Shown here in pieces: positions 7,364-15,327 of a stretch of DNA of 64,000 nucleotides (position 1 is its first letter; the number at the start of each line of letters is the position of its first letter). Below the pieces are notes generated by a model. The model saw nothing but the letters and a program-made list of their open reading frames with translations. It had not been told where the DNA came from and ran no database searches. Made by a program: the position numbers and the translations under genes. Source of the stretch: Candidatus Woesearchaeota archaeon (GTDB lineage: Archaea > Nanobdellota > Nanobdellia > Woesearchaeales > GCA-2687795); contig NZBG01000003.1 of the NCBI GenBank assembly GCA_002687795.1, forward strand, positions 11,137 through 75,136. Direction: 5' to 3'.

Positions 7364-7845
7364 CCCAATACACCCATACCAACCACAAGCAGTATCAATG
7401 CTGCTATAAACCCGAATATAGCCGGCGTCTCGCATTGTCCTCCGAAAACAAGGCTCGGAGCAAGCGCATCAGGGTTCTTTGTGCATGAAATAATCCCGGA
7501 TGCAGCCACCAATCCCTGCATAACAGCTGAAATGCCTGTAATTGCCACTGCAAGTCCAGCGCCCAACATAACCAAACCTTGGTACGTTGTCAGCTCTTTA
7601 GGTGCACCGCCAAGCAGGCCAGCGCCCATCAATATAAGCAATGCTATAATAAAAGCATATACTGTTTGTGTCTGGGGCAAAGCCTGTAATATCAAAGCAT
7701 TCTTGAAATGCTCTTTATTCTCTGCCACAGCCCCTGCGCCTGCAACACCTGCTGCCTTAACACCGAAAGCTGTGCTGAGTCCGGCTATGCCTAAAGCAAG
7801 CGCTGCTCCTCCCACAGCAAACACGGTTCCTAATGTAACTACCAT
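7360..7845 (-). CDS. atpK: A-type ATP synthase rotor subunit K, predicted Na+-binding
   Basis: The proteolipid that forms the membrane ring. It is 161 residues with four transmembrane helices (two fused hairpins). The first hairpin has LPQTQTVY (residues 56-63) where proton- or two-carboxylate forms carry Glu; the second has Gln110 and Glu139 (QCETPAIFGF). Leu, Thr, Gln, Tyr, Gln and Glu at these places match the Na+ ligands known from Enterococcus hirae NtpK (L61, T64, Q65, Y68, Q110, E139). There is one carboxylate per four helices, so the ring has a low ion-to-ATP ratio, as in pumps. Confidence 0.95.
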   Translation of the reverse strand: MVVTLGTVFAVGGAALALGIAGLSTAFGVKAAGVAGAGAVAENKEHFKNALILQALPQTQTVYAFIIALLILMGAGLLGGAPKELTTYQGLVMLGAGLAVAITGISAVMQGLVAASGIISCTKNPDALAPSLVFGGQCETPAIFGFIAALILLVVGMGVLG

Positions 7846-7872
7846 TTTCTATCATACCTCCATATTTTATAT

Positions 7873-9804
7873 TTAATCTTCAACTGACACAGTTGTGTAT
7901 TTTCTCTCGACTTTAAAAGGTTCATATTCCCTTCCACCTCCATCATAAAACTTTGAAAAAAACTCCAAAAAATGCAATCTTGTAGTATGGATAAACGCCC
8001 CTAATCCGTTCATAAGCAGATTAAACAGATGCCCTATAATAAAGACAATAATCCCTATAGGCAATCCAATCACAGGAATCATATCAACGCACATAAGCGT
8101 CATGAAATTAACAGCCAACGCTATTCCACTTGTGCCGATAGCTAAAGCCATCAGCCTTGCATAAGAAAACAAATCGCCGATAAATGAGCTAAACCCGAAT
8201 ATAGACAACACTGAAGATATAGGTCCTCCTTCCATGAAATTGAGCACAACCTGCATAACCACAGAAAGGGCAAGAACACCAAACCCTATCTTAGAAAATG
8301 GGCCTCCTATTATTATCAGTGTAATCCCTATAATCAGCACTATCCAGACCCCTTGATTCTTAAGCGCAGCCCTTGTATTCCCCAGCTTAAAATTCTCAAT
8401 AAGCCCTAAAGACAGTCCTGTCCCCATATGCAACGCGCCTATAATAAGCACAATGATAAGAGTCAGCAGCACCTGGCTGAAAGAATCTATCAGCATAGGC
8501 ACCTTAAACCCAAGCTGCTGAAAAAAATCCCCAAAATAAGAGCCGAAAATCATGCCGCATATGATCGTTGAAATGCCGAAAAACAAAAATATCTTAGAAA
8601 ACTGCTTGACAGACTTATTATGCCTGCCCGCTCCCTTAAGCATTCCGTATGCAAGCAAAGCAAGAATCAATCCATAAACAAAATCAGTTAACATAAACCC
8701 GAAAAACAATGTAAAAGAGAAAGCAAGAATAGGTGTAGGATCCAGCCTGTTATACTTAGGCGCAGAATACAAATTAGTAATCAGCTTGAACTGCTTTGTA
8801 AAATCATACTTATAAACAGCAGGCGCATCTTCCCTTTCCTGAGCCTCAAAATAATAGCTCTTGCTATTCTTCTTTAGGATATCATTAAACTTATCCAGAT
8901 CCTTTGAAGGAACCCATGCCTCTAAGATAGAAAATGAATTAGAAGTCTTAAACATATCAAGCGCCTCAAGCTTCTCCTTGCATATAAGAATCTCCTCGCT
9001 TAAAATATCCAGCTTCTTTTCATACTTAGCAGCAATCCCTGTCAGCTCATCCTTAAAGCCTTTAATACTTTTATCAAGCTGATTTATCTTTAGCTTAAGC
9101 TCCTTAACAATAACAGAAGCCTTCTTATTCTCATAAGGTATTGAAATTACTTCAAAACCAATGGAATGCAGAACCTTTTCAACCTGCTCACCCTTCTCCT
9201 TTAAAACAAAAACCCCTGCCAAAGAATTATTCTTATCCTTATTCTCCAGAAAATAAACCGCTTCCTTTAGCTCATCTTTAGCCTCCAGAAAAGACGTTGT
9301 ATTAACCATGCCCAGAAAAACAGACAGGTTATCAGACTCTTCAAACAAATCAGTCTTCATATCAGGCAGCAAAGACAGGTTAGAAACCAAAAACTCATGC
9401 TCTTCTATCTTCTTTCTTGCTTCATCAATCTCCTTTACCTTCTCAAGCACTTTAGTCTCTATCTCTCTTAAATGCTTATTAACATCATTAAGGATAACCT
9501 TATTGCTTCTTATATCTATCTTATGCCTCAAAGGCTCCTTAGAAGAAAAAAGAGATTTAACAGCTGACTCTGGCTGGACAACCCTCTTATAAGGTTTCAA
9601 AGAATCTATAACATAATTAAGCCTTGCCTGCGTCTCGCTGAACTCCTTTGTATCAGCATACAGGTGGTTAAGCTCCAGCTTGCTATCAACCTCTTTCAGC
9701 TCGCAGACTCCTGCTTCATACAAAGCAGTAACCGGCTTCATGATATCATTATGCGGCAAAAACACTCTGGCAAGAAAGATTTTATCAGGTTTAAACAATC
9801 CCAT
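7873..9804 (-). CDS. atpI: A-type ATP synthase subunit I (stator a-subunit)
   Basis: Membrane stator that carries the ion half-channels. The N-terminal half (about 330 residues) is soluble and coiled-coil rich and binds the peripheral stalks; the C-terminal half has about seven or eight helices. The essential arginine is in SYARLMALA near residue 550, and a second conserved HTTRLHFLEFF follows. The full length of 643 is normal. It lies 1 bp after atpH and 27 bp before atpK. Confidence 0.96.
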   Translation of the reverse strand: MGLFKPDKIFLARVFLPHNDIMKPVTALYEAGVCELKEVDSKLELNHLYADTKEFSETQARLNYVIDSLKPYKRVVQPESAVKSLFSSKEPLRHKIDIRSNKVILNDVNKHLREIETKVLEKVKEIDEARKKIEEHEFLVSNLSLLPDMKTDLFEESDNLSVFLGMVNTTSFLEAKDELKEAVYFLENKDKNNSLAGVFVLKEKGEQVEKVLHSIGFEVISIPYENKKASVIVKELKLKINQLDKSIKGFKDELTGIAAKYEKKLDILSEEILICKEKLEALDMFKTSNSFSILEAWVPSKDLDKFNDILKKNSKSYYFEAQEREDAPAVYKYDFTKQFKLITNLYSAPKYNRLDPTPILAFSFTLFFGFMLTDFVYGLILALLAYGMLKGAGRHNKSVKQFSKIFLFFGISTIICGMIFGSYFGDFFQQLGFKVPMLIDSFSQVLLTLIIVLIIGALHMGTGLSLGLIENFKLGNTRAALKNQGVWIVLIIGITLIIIGGPFSKIGFGVLALSVVMQVVLNFMEGGPISSVLSIFGFSSFIGDLFSYARLMALAIGTSGIALAVNFMTLMCVDMIPVIGLPIGIIVFIIGHLFNLLMNGLGAFIHTTRLHFLEFFSKFYDGGGREYEPFKVERKYTTVSVED

Positions 9805-9805
9805 T

Positions 9806-10114
9806 TTATTTCACAGTTTCACTCAGCACCTTGTCAACAGTCTTATTAAAATTCTTCTTATAGTTCTTATTAAGCTTTTCCAGTCTTCCCTTATACTCGC
9901 CCTCTATCTTTTGAGCTTCCTTTTTAGCATCCTCAGTAGATTTTAGAATTAACCTCTCCTTTTCCTTGGTAAGCTGTTCTCTCTCAGAATCCAATCTTTT
10001 CTGGTTAGACAGCTTGCTCTGCTCAAGTTCTTTAGCAGCTCTATCTTCGGTTTTATTTAACCTTGATTCCTGCTCCTTCTCGAGATTCCTTAATTCCTCT
10101 AAAGCATTTCCCAT
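9806..10114 (-). CDS. atpH: A-type ATP synthase subunit H (peripheral stalk)
   Basis: About 102 residues, almost wholly charged coiled coil, as expected for the partner of subunit E in the stator stalk. The ATG at 10114 is chosen because AGTGAT precedes it in the same layout as other genes here; a GTG at 10123 is part of that ribosome binding site. First gene of the operon. Function is assigned mainly from position and coiled-coil character. Confidence 0.8.
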   Translation of the reverse strand: MGNALEELRNLEKEQESRLNKTEDRAAKELEQSKLSNQKRLDSEREQLTKEKERLILKSTEDAKKEAQKIEGEYKGRLEKLNKNYKKNFNKTVDKVLSETVK

Positions 10115-10144
10115 AAAGATCACTTTTCAATCTCTGATTATAAA

Positions 10145-10200
10145 TGTATACTAAATAGTCTATGTATACTAAATAGCAGTTACCCTATTTATAAATATAA
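10145..10200 (-). promoter_or_regulatory. Promoter of the ATP synthase operon with tandem 14-bp repeat
   Basis: On the minus strand a TATA-like TTTATATTTATAAAT lies at about 10185-10200, predicting transcription from about 10165. TGTATACTAAATAG occurs twice (10145-10158 and 10163-10176) with an 18-bp period over and just after the predicted start, where a repressor could act. Confidence 0.5.
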
Positions 10201-10249
10201 AGAAAGCAAGAATATTCCTAGAGAACAGAAAATAAAAAATAAGAAAAAC

Positions 10250-10528
10250 TTATTTCTTTTTCTTTCTCTTAGTAGTTTTCGCCTTGCTTTTCTTCTTTCT
10301 TGTGCCGCCTCTTTTCATCTTGGCTTCGCAAACATCCCCTTTCTTGTCGATGTAATAAAGAAATCCATTTTTTCTCTTAATCCCTGTTTTAGCAACAACA
10401 TCCTGCTTTTTGCTTGTCTTCTTTCCTGCTCTCTTCATTTGTACTCTTGCAACATTTCCTTTCTTGTCCAAGAAATAGAGGAACCCTCTTACTCTTTTTA
10501 CTCCACTTTTACATATAACTTTTCCCAT
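10250..10528 (-). CDS. Basic protein with two copies of a GFLY-DKKG repeat
   Basis: Ninety-two residues in two tandem units of about 40: GVKRVRGFLYFLDKKGNV then MKR, and GIKRKNGFLYYIDKKGDV then MKRGG, followed by a tail of Lys and Arg. I do not recognise a named family. The compact repeat, with aromatic and DKKG turn residues, suggests small beta units, and the tail suggests nucleic-acid binding. It lies between the ATP synthase operon and the AMMECR1 gene and has its own TATA-like region near 10560-10575. Confidence 0.75.
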   Translation of the reverse strand: MGKVICKSGVKRVRGFLYFLDKKGNVARVQMKRAGKKTSKKQDVVAKTGIKRKNGFLYYIDKKGDVCEAKMKRGGTRKKKSKAKTTKRKKKK

Positions 10529-10627
10529 TTTATTTCCCCCTTATTTGTTTTATGATTACTATAAACTAACTTATTTAAATATTTTCCGATTTTTCGAGAG
10601 AAAAAGTATATTTACATACGGAAATTT

Positions 10628-11221
10628 CTACATTTTGTCAATAACTTCCCCATTAGGCTCCTTTTCAGAAAAAACCTGAGACTGAAACTTATAAATCTTA
10701 TTGCTTAAATCCTTCCAGGCATCCAAAGGTAGGCCAGCCTTCAGGCAGAGATTCTCTAAAAAGGTCTCAGCATCCCATTTATACTCAACTGCCACAACCG
10801 GCAGCAATAAGCCGGAATTAAAGTTCCCCCTTATTATCAGGCCGTCTTCCCCTATCTTTATAGATTTTAAATATTCCTCAGGCTCTTTAACCTCAATAAG
10901 CTCAGGCAGAGTAAGTATTGAAAGCTCAACCTTTGTATTATCAAATTCCTCCTTTGTTAAGGGAGAAAACCTTGGATCGGAAAAAGCCGCGCTCTTTGCA
11001 GCGTCAACAACAGCCTGAAACAATGGAAGAACAGGCTCAGGAAAACCTATGCAGCCCCTTAACTCATCCTCTATGTACAAAGTAACAAACACCCCTTGTT
11101 TCTCTGCATGCTTCTTCCTTATACCTTCTTTTATCTCAGGTTCTTTTTCATTCAGAAAGCTGGATACAGAATCTCTTGCAAGCCTGAGCAATGCCTTTCC
11201 ATCATCAAGAGTTAGTTTCAT
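10628..11221 (-). CDS. AMMECR1-domain protein
   Basis: The 197-residue protein has the hallmark RGCIGFPEPVLPLFQAV followed by AAFSDPRFSPLT and VELSILT, which define the AMMECR1 family (COG2078), found in archaea and eukaryotes and in some bacteria beside radical SAM and MEMO proteins. The biochemical role is not established. No MEMO or radical SAM partner is adjacent here. The preceding rpoL gene is separated by 126 bp holding three hairpins. Confidence 0.93.
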   Translation of the reverse strand: MKLTLDDGKALLRLARDSVSSFLNEKEPEIKEGIRKKHAEKQGVFVTLYIEDELRGCIGFPEPVLPLFQAVVDAAKSAAFSDPRFSPLTKEEFDNTKVELSILTLPELIEVKEPEEYLKSIKIGEDGLIIRGNFNSGLLLPVVAVEYKWDAETFLENLCLKAGLPLDAWKDLSNKIYKFQSQVFSEKEPNGEVIDKM

Positions 11222-11264
11222 AGAAAGATTACCTCAAATAAGCTGAAGGCTTTTTGAAACACTA

Positions 11265-11346
11265 AGAAATTTCCGCTGGAAATTTCTGGTGTGCTCAAGA
11301 ACCCTTGGGGGTTCTTGACATGATAAAATCCGAACCCTCGGATTTT
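11265..11346 (-). terminator. Three consecutive hairpins after rpoL
   Basis: Hairpins with near-perfect arms: 11325-11346 (9 bp, 4-nt loop, immediately after the rpoL stop), 11295-11318 (10 bp, loop TTGG) and 11265-11287 (10 bp, loop GCT). They occupy most of the space between rpoL and the AMMECR1 gene. Terminator, processing or mRNA-end-protection roles are possible. Confidence 0.6.
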
Positions 11347-11347
11347 T

Positions 11348-11623
11348 TCACCTTATTGCTTTGGTAAACTCTTTATTAAGGTCATCAGCAACCTTCTTAA
11401 GCCTTTTAGCAGCATCCACCAATGCAACCTTTGGCTCCTTTTGATCATCAGTCTCAACCATTATCTCGGACTCATTCACTAATGGATGGTCTATTCTATA
11501 AGCTGCTATCTTTACATGCTTATCCTTTAACAACTCTTTCCTCAGGATATTACAGAAACCATGAGTCTTACCCTTTACATTAAATACAACCTTATTCTTA
11601 CTTTCTTCTATTATCTTTATCAT
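11348..11623 (-). CDS. rpoL: DNA-directed RNA polymerase subunit L (Rpo11)
   Basis: Ninety-one residues; it dimerises with subunit D in the polymerase assembly platform. The signature HGFCNILRKELL and AAYRIDHPLV is clear. The ATG at 11623 is preferred over an in-frame ATG 21 bp upstream because the family begins at MIKIIEE. It is followed by a hairpin cluster. Confidence 0.95.
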   Translation of the reverse strand: MIKIIEESKNKVVFNVKGKTHGFCNILRKELLKDKHVKIAAYRIDHPLVNESEIMVETDDQKEPKVALVDAAKRLKKVADDLNKEFTKAIR

Positions 11624-11667
11624 TCTTATACCACCAAAACCCAAGCTGATATATAAAGATTATTGTT

Positions 11668-12600
11668 TTACTCTAAAACCTCAACACTATCCACCTTGCC
11701 ATCACCATCCAAATCAAAGCCCTGCAAGATGCAATAAAACTCCTTCTGGTTGCTGAACCTGTTCAAAACAAGCTCAGGCAGCCTTGTTAACCCAATAATA
11801 GCAGACTTTGTGCCTGTAAACCTCACCCCTGCAACAACCAGGATCCTCAGCTCAGGATAATAAGGATTTGGGATCTTAGCTATTAGACCTATATTCTCCT
11901 CTGTATAGCTTGCTTTCTGGGAAACAATGCCCCAGGGCTTTTTATCGCTGAACTTCACAGGGAGATGCTTATTTATCTCAGCCATTATAAGATTTGTAAC
12001 AGGCCCACCCACAACAATAAGGTTAGACTCATCCTTCTTAAGGTTAACATCAACATCAAGCTTAACGCTAAAATCCTTTCTAAGAGAACAATAATTCCCA
12101 AGGAACAATCCCAGGTCAATAGCATAATGCCCATCCCTTGCTCTTGCCTTAAAAGGGCCATGAGGCTCAGGGCTGCCCACAATAATGTTTGCATTCAATT
12201 CCTCTTTCTCTATGAACGGCTGCAGAAACTGGTTAAGCTTTTTATCTTTGCCCTTCTTGATCAGTTGGGAAAGGCTTTTCCAGTTATCGCTCAAAGAAAA
12301 CGCAAAATTAAGCTGCTTCGGCGCATATTTTTTAGCAACAGTTCCTCTAATCTCTTCCCTCTCAGCAACATCCAGTATGTCAGCCTTCAGCAGGTTCTTA
12401 ATATGGTAATAAACATTCTGCTCATGCTCCTTCAGCTCCTTAGCAATCTGTGTAACATACATTGGCTTCTTAGCCAGCAGCTTAATGAGCTTGATATTCA
12501 TCGGATGGTTTATCAGCCTGAACTTCTCCGGGCTTAGAACTAACAAATTATCATAAAGGAATTTCCCCTCTTCGTTTTTAAGTATGTAATCATTAGACAT
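11668..12600 (-). CDS. Winged-helix regulator fused to an S-layer-like domain
   Basis: The N-terminus (residues 25-100) is an ArsR-type winged helix (INHPMNIKLIKLLAKKPMYV, then QIAKELKEHEQNVYYHIKNL). The rest resembles the archaeal S-layer C-terminal fold, including LIVVGGPVTNLIMAEINKHL, and it ends with an EF-hand-like loop DLDGDGKVDSVEVLE. There is no signal peptide or membrane segment, so it is probably cytoplasmic. It starts 2 bp after the stop of the upstream kinase gene. The combination is known in archaeal genomes; its target and ligand are not. Confidence 0.8.
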   Translation of the reverse strand: MSNDYILKNEEGKFLYDNLLVLSPEKFRLINHPMNIKLIKLLAKKPMYVTQIAKELKEHEQNVYYHIKNLLKADILDVAEREEIRGTVAKKYAPKQLNFAFSLSDNWKSLSQLIKKGKDKKLNQFLQPFIEKEELNANIIVGSPEPHGPFKARARDGHYAIDLGLFLGNYCSLRKDFSVKLDVDVNLKKDESNLIVVGGPVTNLIMAEINKHLPVKFSDKKPWGIVSQKASYTEENIGLIAKIPNPYYPELRILVVAGVRFTGTKSAIIGLTRLPELVLNRFSNQKEFYCILQGFDLDGDGKVDSVEVLE

Positions 12601-12602
12601 TT

Positions 12603-13160
12603 TCAGGAATTTACACCCAATTTACTCATAACCTTATCAGTCTCCTTATACAAAACCTTCAAATCACCGTTATTATACAAAACATAATCCTTCATCTTCA
12701 AGGTCTTATCAAGGCTGAAAAACTCTTTCTCCTTCCTTTCCTGCTCAAGGAACTGCTTATATGTCTCAGGGTCGCCAACCCTCCCCCTTTTCTTTAACCT
12801 CCCAAACCTTATCTTACTATCAGCGTCAACAAGAATAACCACATACTTCTCCCTGAACACCTTCTTAGGAAGCTCTGCGTCAATAGGATACCTCACACCA
12901 TCAAAGATTGCCCTTTCCCATTTATTCTTCTTAACAGTCTCTGTAACCTTCCTTGTCCAGTAATCCTTCCCATGCTTTCTTACCCTTTCTCTCTGTAGTT
13001 TTTGGCAGTTCTCCCTGTTAGGCTCCTGCCCCTCTTCTTTACATGCTTCCCTAACAATATCTCCCATAGTGATTACCTTAAACCCATACTTCTTAATAAG
13101 ATACTCTGACACAGTGCCCTTGCCGGCGCCAATTGTTCCGCATAATCCAATTAGTATCAT
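12603..13160 (-). CDS. AAA-type nucleotide kinase (UPF0200/dephospho-CoA kinase-like)
   Basis: The protein is 185 residues from the ATG at 13160. The P-loop GTIGAGKGT (residues 8-16) is followed by a MGDIVREA substrate region, a Walker-B-like AIFDGVRYPIDAELPKK, a lid (RLKKRGRVGDPETYKQF) and an NNGDLKVLY end. The pattern matches archaeal UPF0200 kinases, related to dephospho-CoA kinase and thymidylate/adenylate kinases. The substrate cannot be settled from sequence. It is co-transcribed with the winged-helix gene downstream. Confidence 0.85.
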   Translation of the reverse strand: MILIGLCGTIGAGKGTVSEYLIKKYGFKVITMGDIVREACKEEGQEPNRENCQKLQRERVRKHGKDYWTRKVTETVKKNKWERAIFDGVRYPIDAELPKKVFREKYVVILVDADSKIRFGRLKKRGRVGDPETYKQFLEQERKEKEFFSLDKTLKMKDYVLYNNGDLKVLYKETDKVMSKLGVNS

Positions 13161-13252
13161 ATTACTATAAAAAAACCCCAAATAATATAAATTTTTCTAT
13201 AATATAGAGAATTTCACTGCACTTTCAACTTAGTTGTGTGAGTGAAGTGTCA

Positions 13253-13298
13253 GTTGTTAGGGGAGGGACACGCGAGAAGTTCTGCGATAGTGGGGAGG
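13253..13298. repeat. Paired intergenic element, copy B
   Basis: GTTGTTAGGGGAGGG (13253-13267) and TAGTGGGGAGG (13288-13298) repeat the two boxes of copy A at 7251-7330, here 20 nt apart. As in copy A, the element follows, on the minus strand, a hairpin that overlaps the stop codon of the upstream gene. An AGTTGTG-AGTG stretch just outside is also shared. Confidence 0.55.
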
Positions 13299-13303
13299 TC
13301 CCC

Positions 13304-13326
13304 AGTAAAATCCGAAGGATTTTACT
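13304..13326 (-). terminator. Hairpin overlapping the stop codon of the 156-residue gene
   Basis: Perfect 10-bp arms (AGTAAAATCC, 13304-13313, with 13317-13326) around a 3-nt loop. The first base of the TCA (stop complement) at 13326-13328 is part of the stem. Same design as the hairpin at the end of atpK. Confidence 0.6.
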
Positions 13327-13796
13327 CAGCCTAAATAACCAACTTCCTCTTTAACATGAGACTCTTTCTCCCAGCAATCTTTCATCTTCTTAGCATAAGC
13401 CAAAATCTCTTCCTGAAACTTAGGCCATTCATTAAAAACACTATTAATAAACTCAGCCTCTTCATCATCCTTGGAATTAATCCCCAGCAATATAGCAGAC
13501 CTGTTCAGCAGCATCAGCCTTTTATACAATGCATACAGCCTTTCCTTCTCTTCATCCTCAAAAAACTTGCACTCATGCATGCTTGCAAGCGAAGCAGTAT
13601 CAGGCTGCAAAGAGCCCTCTATTATCTCGCAAAAGAAATCTATCTTCTCAATCATCTTCTTCCTTATATCCCTTAACAAGAAATCATCCTTATCAATGCT
13701 GCTCAGCTCAAACTCCATATCCAGCTTTCCAAAAGCCGGCAGACTATACTTTGTTTTCAGATAATTATACTTCCTTTTAAGATGCTCAGCAGCCAT
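13326..13796 (-). CDS. Helical protein of unknown function
   Basis: The protein is 156 residues, predicted almost entirely alpha-helical, acidic, with no membrane segment or recognised motif. Landmarks are KLDMEFELSSIDKDDFLLRD and a late EFINSVFNEWPKFQEEILAY. I do not recognise the family. It is divergent from the PHP-domain gene at 13943, and its 3' end carries the stop-overlapping hairpin and element B. Confidence 0.7.
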   Translation of the reverse strand: MAAEHLKRKYNYLKTKYSLPAFGKLDMEFELSSIDKDDFLLRDIRKKMIEKIDFFCEIIEGSLQPDTASLASMHECKFFEDEEKERLYALYKRLMLLNRSAILLGINSKDDEEAEFINSVFNEWPKFQEEILAYAKKMKDCWEKESHVKEEVGYLG

Positions 13797-13942
13797 TTTT
13801 CTATGTTGCGAATAAGGTTTCTATATTAATATCTTTCTATAGAATCATGCTTCTTTACCAAAAAATTTATAATACAAATACACTGTTTTAAAAGCATGCC
13901 ACCAGAAAACCTGAATTATTTCTCTAAAAAGCTTCATATAAA

Positions 13943-14773
13943 ATGAAAACCTCAAAACTAAGGATTGACTATCACTTCCATCCAAACCTCCCAAAAAATA
14001 ATCAAAGAGCATTAAAGAAATGCAGATATTGGTGGGAAAAACTAAAAGAAAACAATATCCAATGCCTTATCATAACAGAGCATTCCTATAAAAACCCCAG
14101 GAGAGCTTTTGAGCTTATGGACAAAGCCAGGCCGAAAGGCTTTTTCTGTTTCCCTGGAATGGAATATATCACCAAAGAAGGGATTGACATAATTGTTTTC
14201 TCTGACACACCCAAAATTTACGGACTTGATGAACTGAAACCTTTCAGGCTGAAATATAATGATTTGGTTGACTTTGTTTTATCTAAAAAAAATCTTTTTG
14301 CGTTTGTTACCCATCCATATATATTAGGGACAACTTCTGTAATACGCAACCTCAACAGAAAAGATTACACAAAAGCAGTGAACTTACTAGGCGCTGTTGA
14401 GATATCAAACAGCGTCTATGATAATCTGGAAATCATTATGAAAAAAATTCCCTTTAACATAATATTCAAACAAAAGCTTGAAAATATTAAAAAGACAAGG
14501 GACCTCCCAAAATCAGATTACCCTAAAGATATAAAATTCCTTGCAGCTGGAAGCGATGCTACATATACTCAAGAGCTTGGGAACTGTTTTGAAATAGATC
14601 TCCCTAAAAAAGAGGTTCCATCAAACATTTTCCAATACGTTGCAAAAAATAAGGGGAAAGGAAGAGTATCTGTAAAAGAGAAAAAACTTAACTTACTATT
14701 ACTGCTCCAAACTGCATCCACAGTATTTAATGAATTCTTAATAAAAGTTATCCTAAGAATTAAAGGTGTATAA
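13943..14773 (+). CDS. PHP-domain metal-dependent phosphoesterase
   Basis: The protein is 276 residues. The first metal motif is DYHFHPN (residues 9-15). Later expected ligands are in ITEHSYKNP, FPGMEYIT, FVTHPYI, VEISNSVY and AGSDATY, in the order seen in stand-alone PHP hydrolases related to histidinol-phosphatase and trpH-type nucleases. No DNA polymerase fusion is present. Substrate unknown. It is the only plus-strand gene in a minus-strand block (1.2-17.9 kb) and is convergent with the CBS gene. Confidence 0.85.
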   Translation: MKTSKLRIDYHFHPNLPKNNQRALKKCRYWWEKLKENNIQCLIITEHSYKNPRRAFELMDKARPKGFFCFPGMEYITKEGIDIIVFSDTPKIYGLDELKPFRLKYNDLVDFVLSKKNLFAFVTHPYILGTTSVIRNLNRKDYTKAVNLLGAVEISNSVYDNLEIIMKKIPFNIIFKQKLENIKKTRDLPKSDYPKDIKFLAAGSDATYTQELGNCFEIDLPKKEVPSNIFQYVAKNKGKGRVSVKEKKLNLLLLLQTASTVFNEFLIKVILRIKGV

Positions 14774-14777
14774 AATA

Positions 14778-15326
14778 TTAACTTTCCTTCCCGCACTTCT
14801 CGCACATCAGCACGCTGTCCTTATTAGTCAGCTCCTCTGAATACTCTCCGCAGGTCTGGCACACTCCCTCTTTCTCCTTTAAATTGCTGATTGGCTTTCT
14901 CTCCTCTTCCCTTAGCTCAATCTTCTCCACCAGAATATCAAACAGCTGAGGCTCTATCTTCAATATATCATTCAATGTTAGAATACCAACAAGCCTGTTA
15001 TCATCCATAACCGGGAGATGCCTCACATCTGTATCCCTCATCAAAATCAATGCCTCAAAGATATCCTTCTCAGGAGAAATCGAAGTTATATTAGTCTCCA
15101 TAATGTCCTTAATCTGTTTCTTCAGAGGATTAAGGCCTTCAGCAACCATCTTCCTCACTATATCCTTCTCTGTCATAATGCCGCTTACCTTCTCCTCCTC
15201 TTTAATAATAAGGGCTCCAACATCATTATCCTTCATTATCTTTGCGCAGGTTTCCAGGCTCTCAGTAGGTCTGACATAAATCACCTTCTCGGTCATTGCA
15301 TCGCATACTTTATAGCCTGTTTTCAT
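14778..15326 (-). CDS. CBS-pair protein with C-terminal zinc ribbon
   Basis: Two CBS motifs (about residues 5-63 and 73-128) that typically bind adenine nucleotides or SAM, followed by a four-cysteine ribbon (CQTC at about 155 and CEKC at about 175). The 182-residue layout, CBS pair plus ribbon, is common in archaea and usually has a regulatory role. It lies 1 bp after the stop of the nucleotidyltransferase gene, so the two are one operon. Confidence 0.92.
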   Translation of the reverse strand: MKTGYKVCDAMTEKVIYVRPTESLETCAKIMKDNDVGALIIKEEEKVSGIMTEKDIVRKMVAEGLNPLKKQIKDIMETNITSISPEKDIFEALILMRDTDVRHLPVMDDNRLVGILTLNDILKIEPQLFDILVEKIELREEERKPISNLKEKEGVCQTCGEYSEELTNKDSVLMCEKCGKES

Positions 15327-15327
15327 G

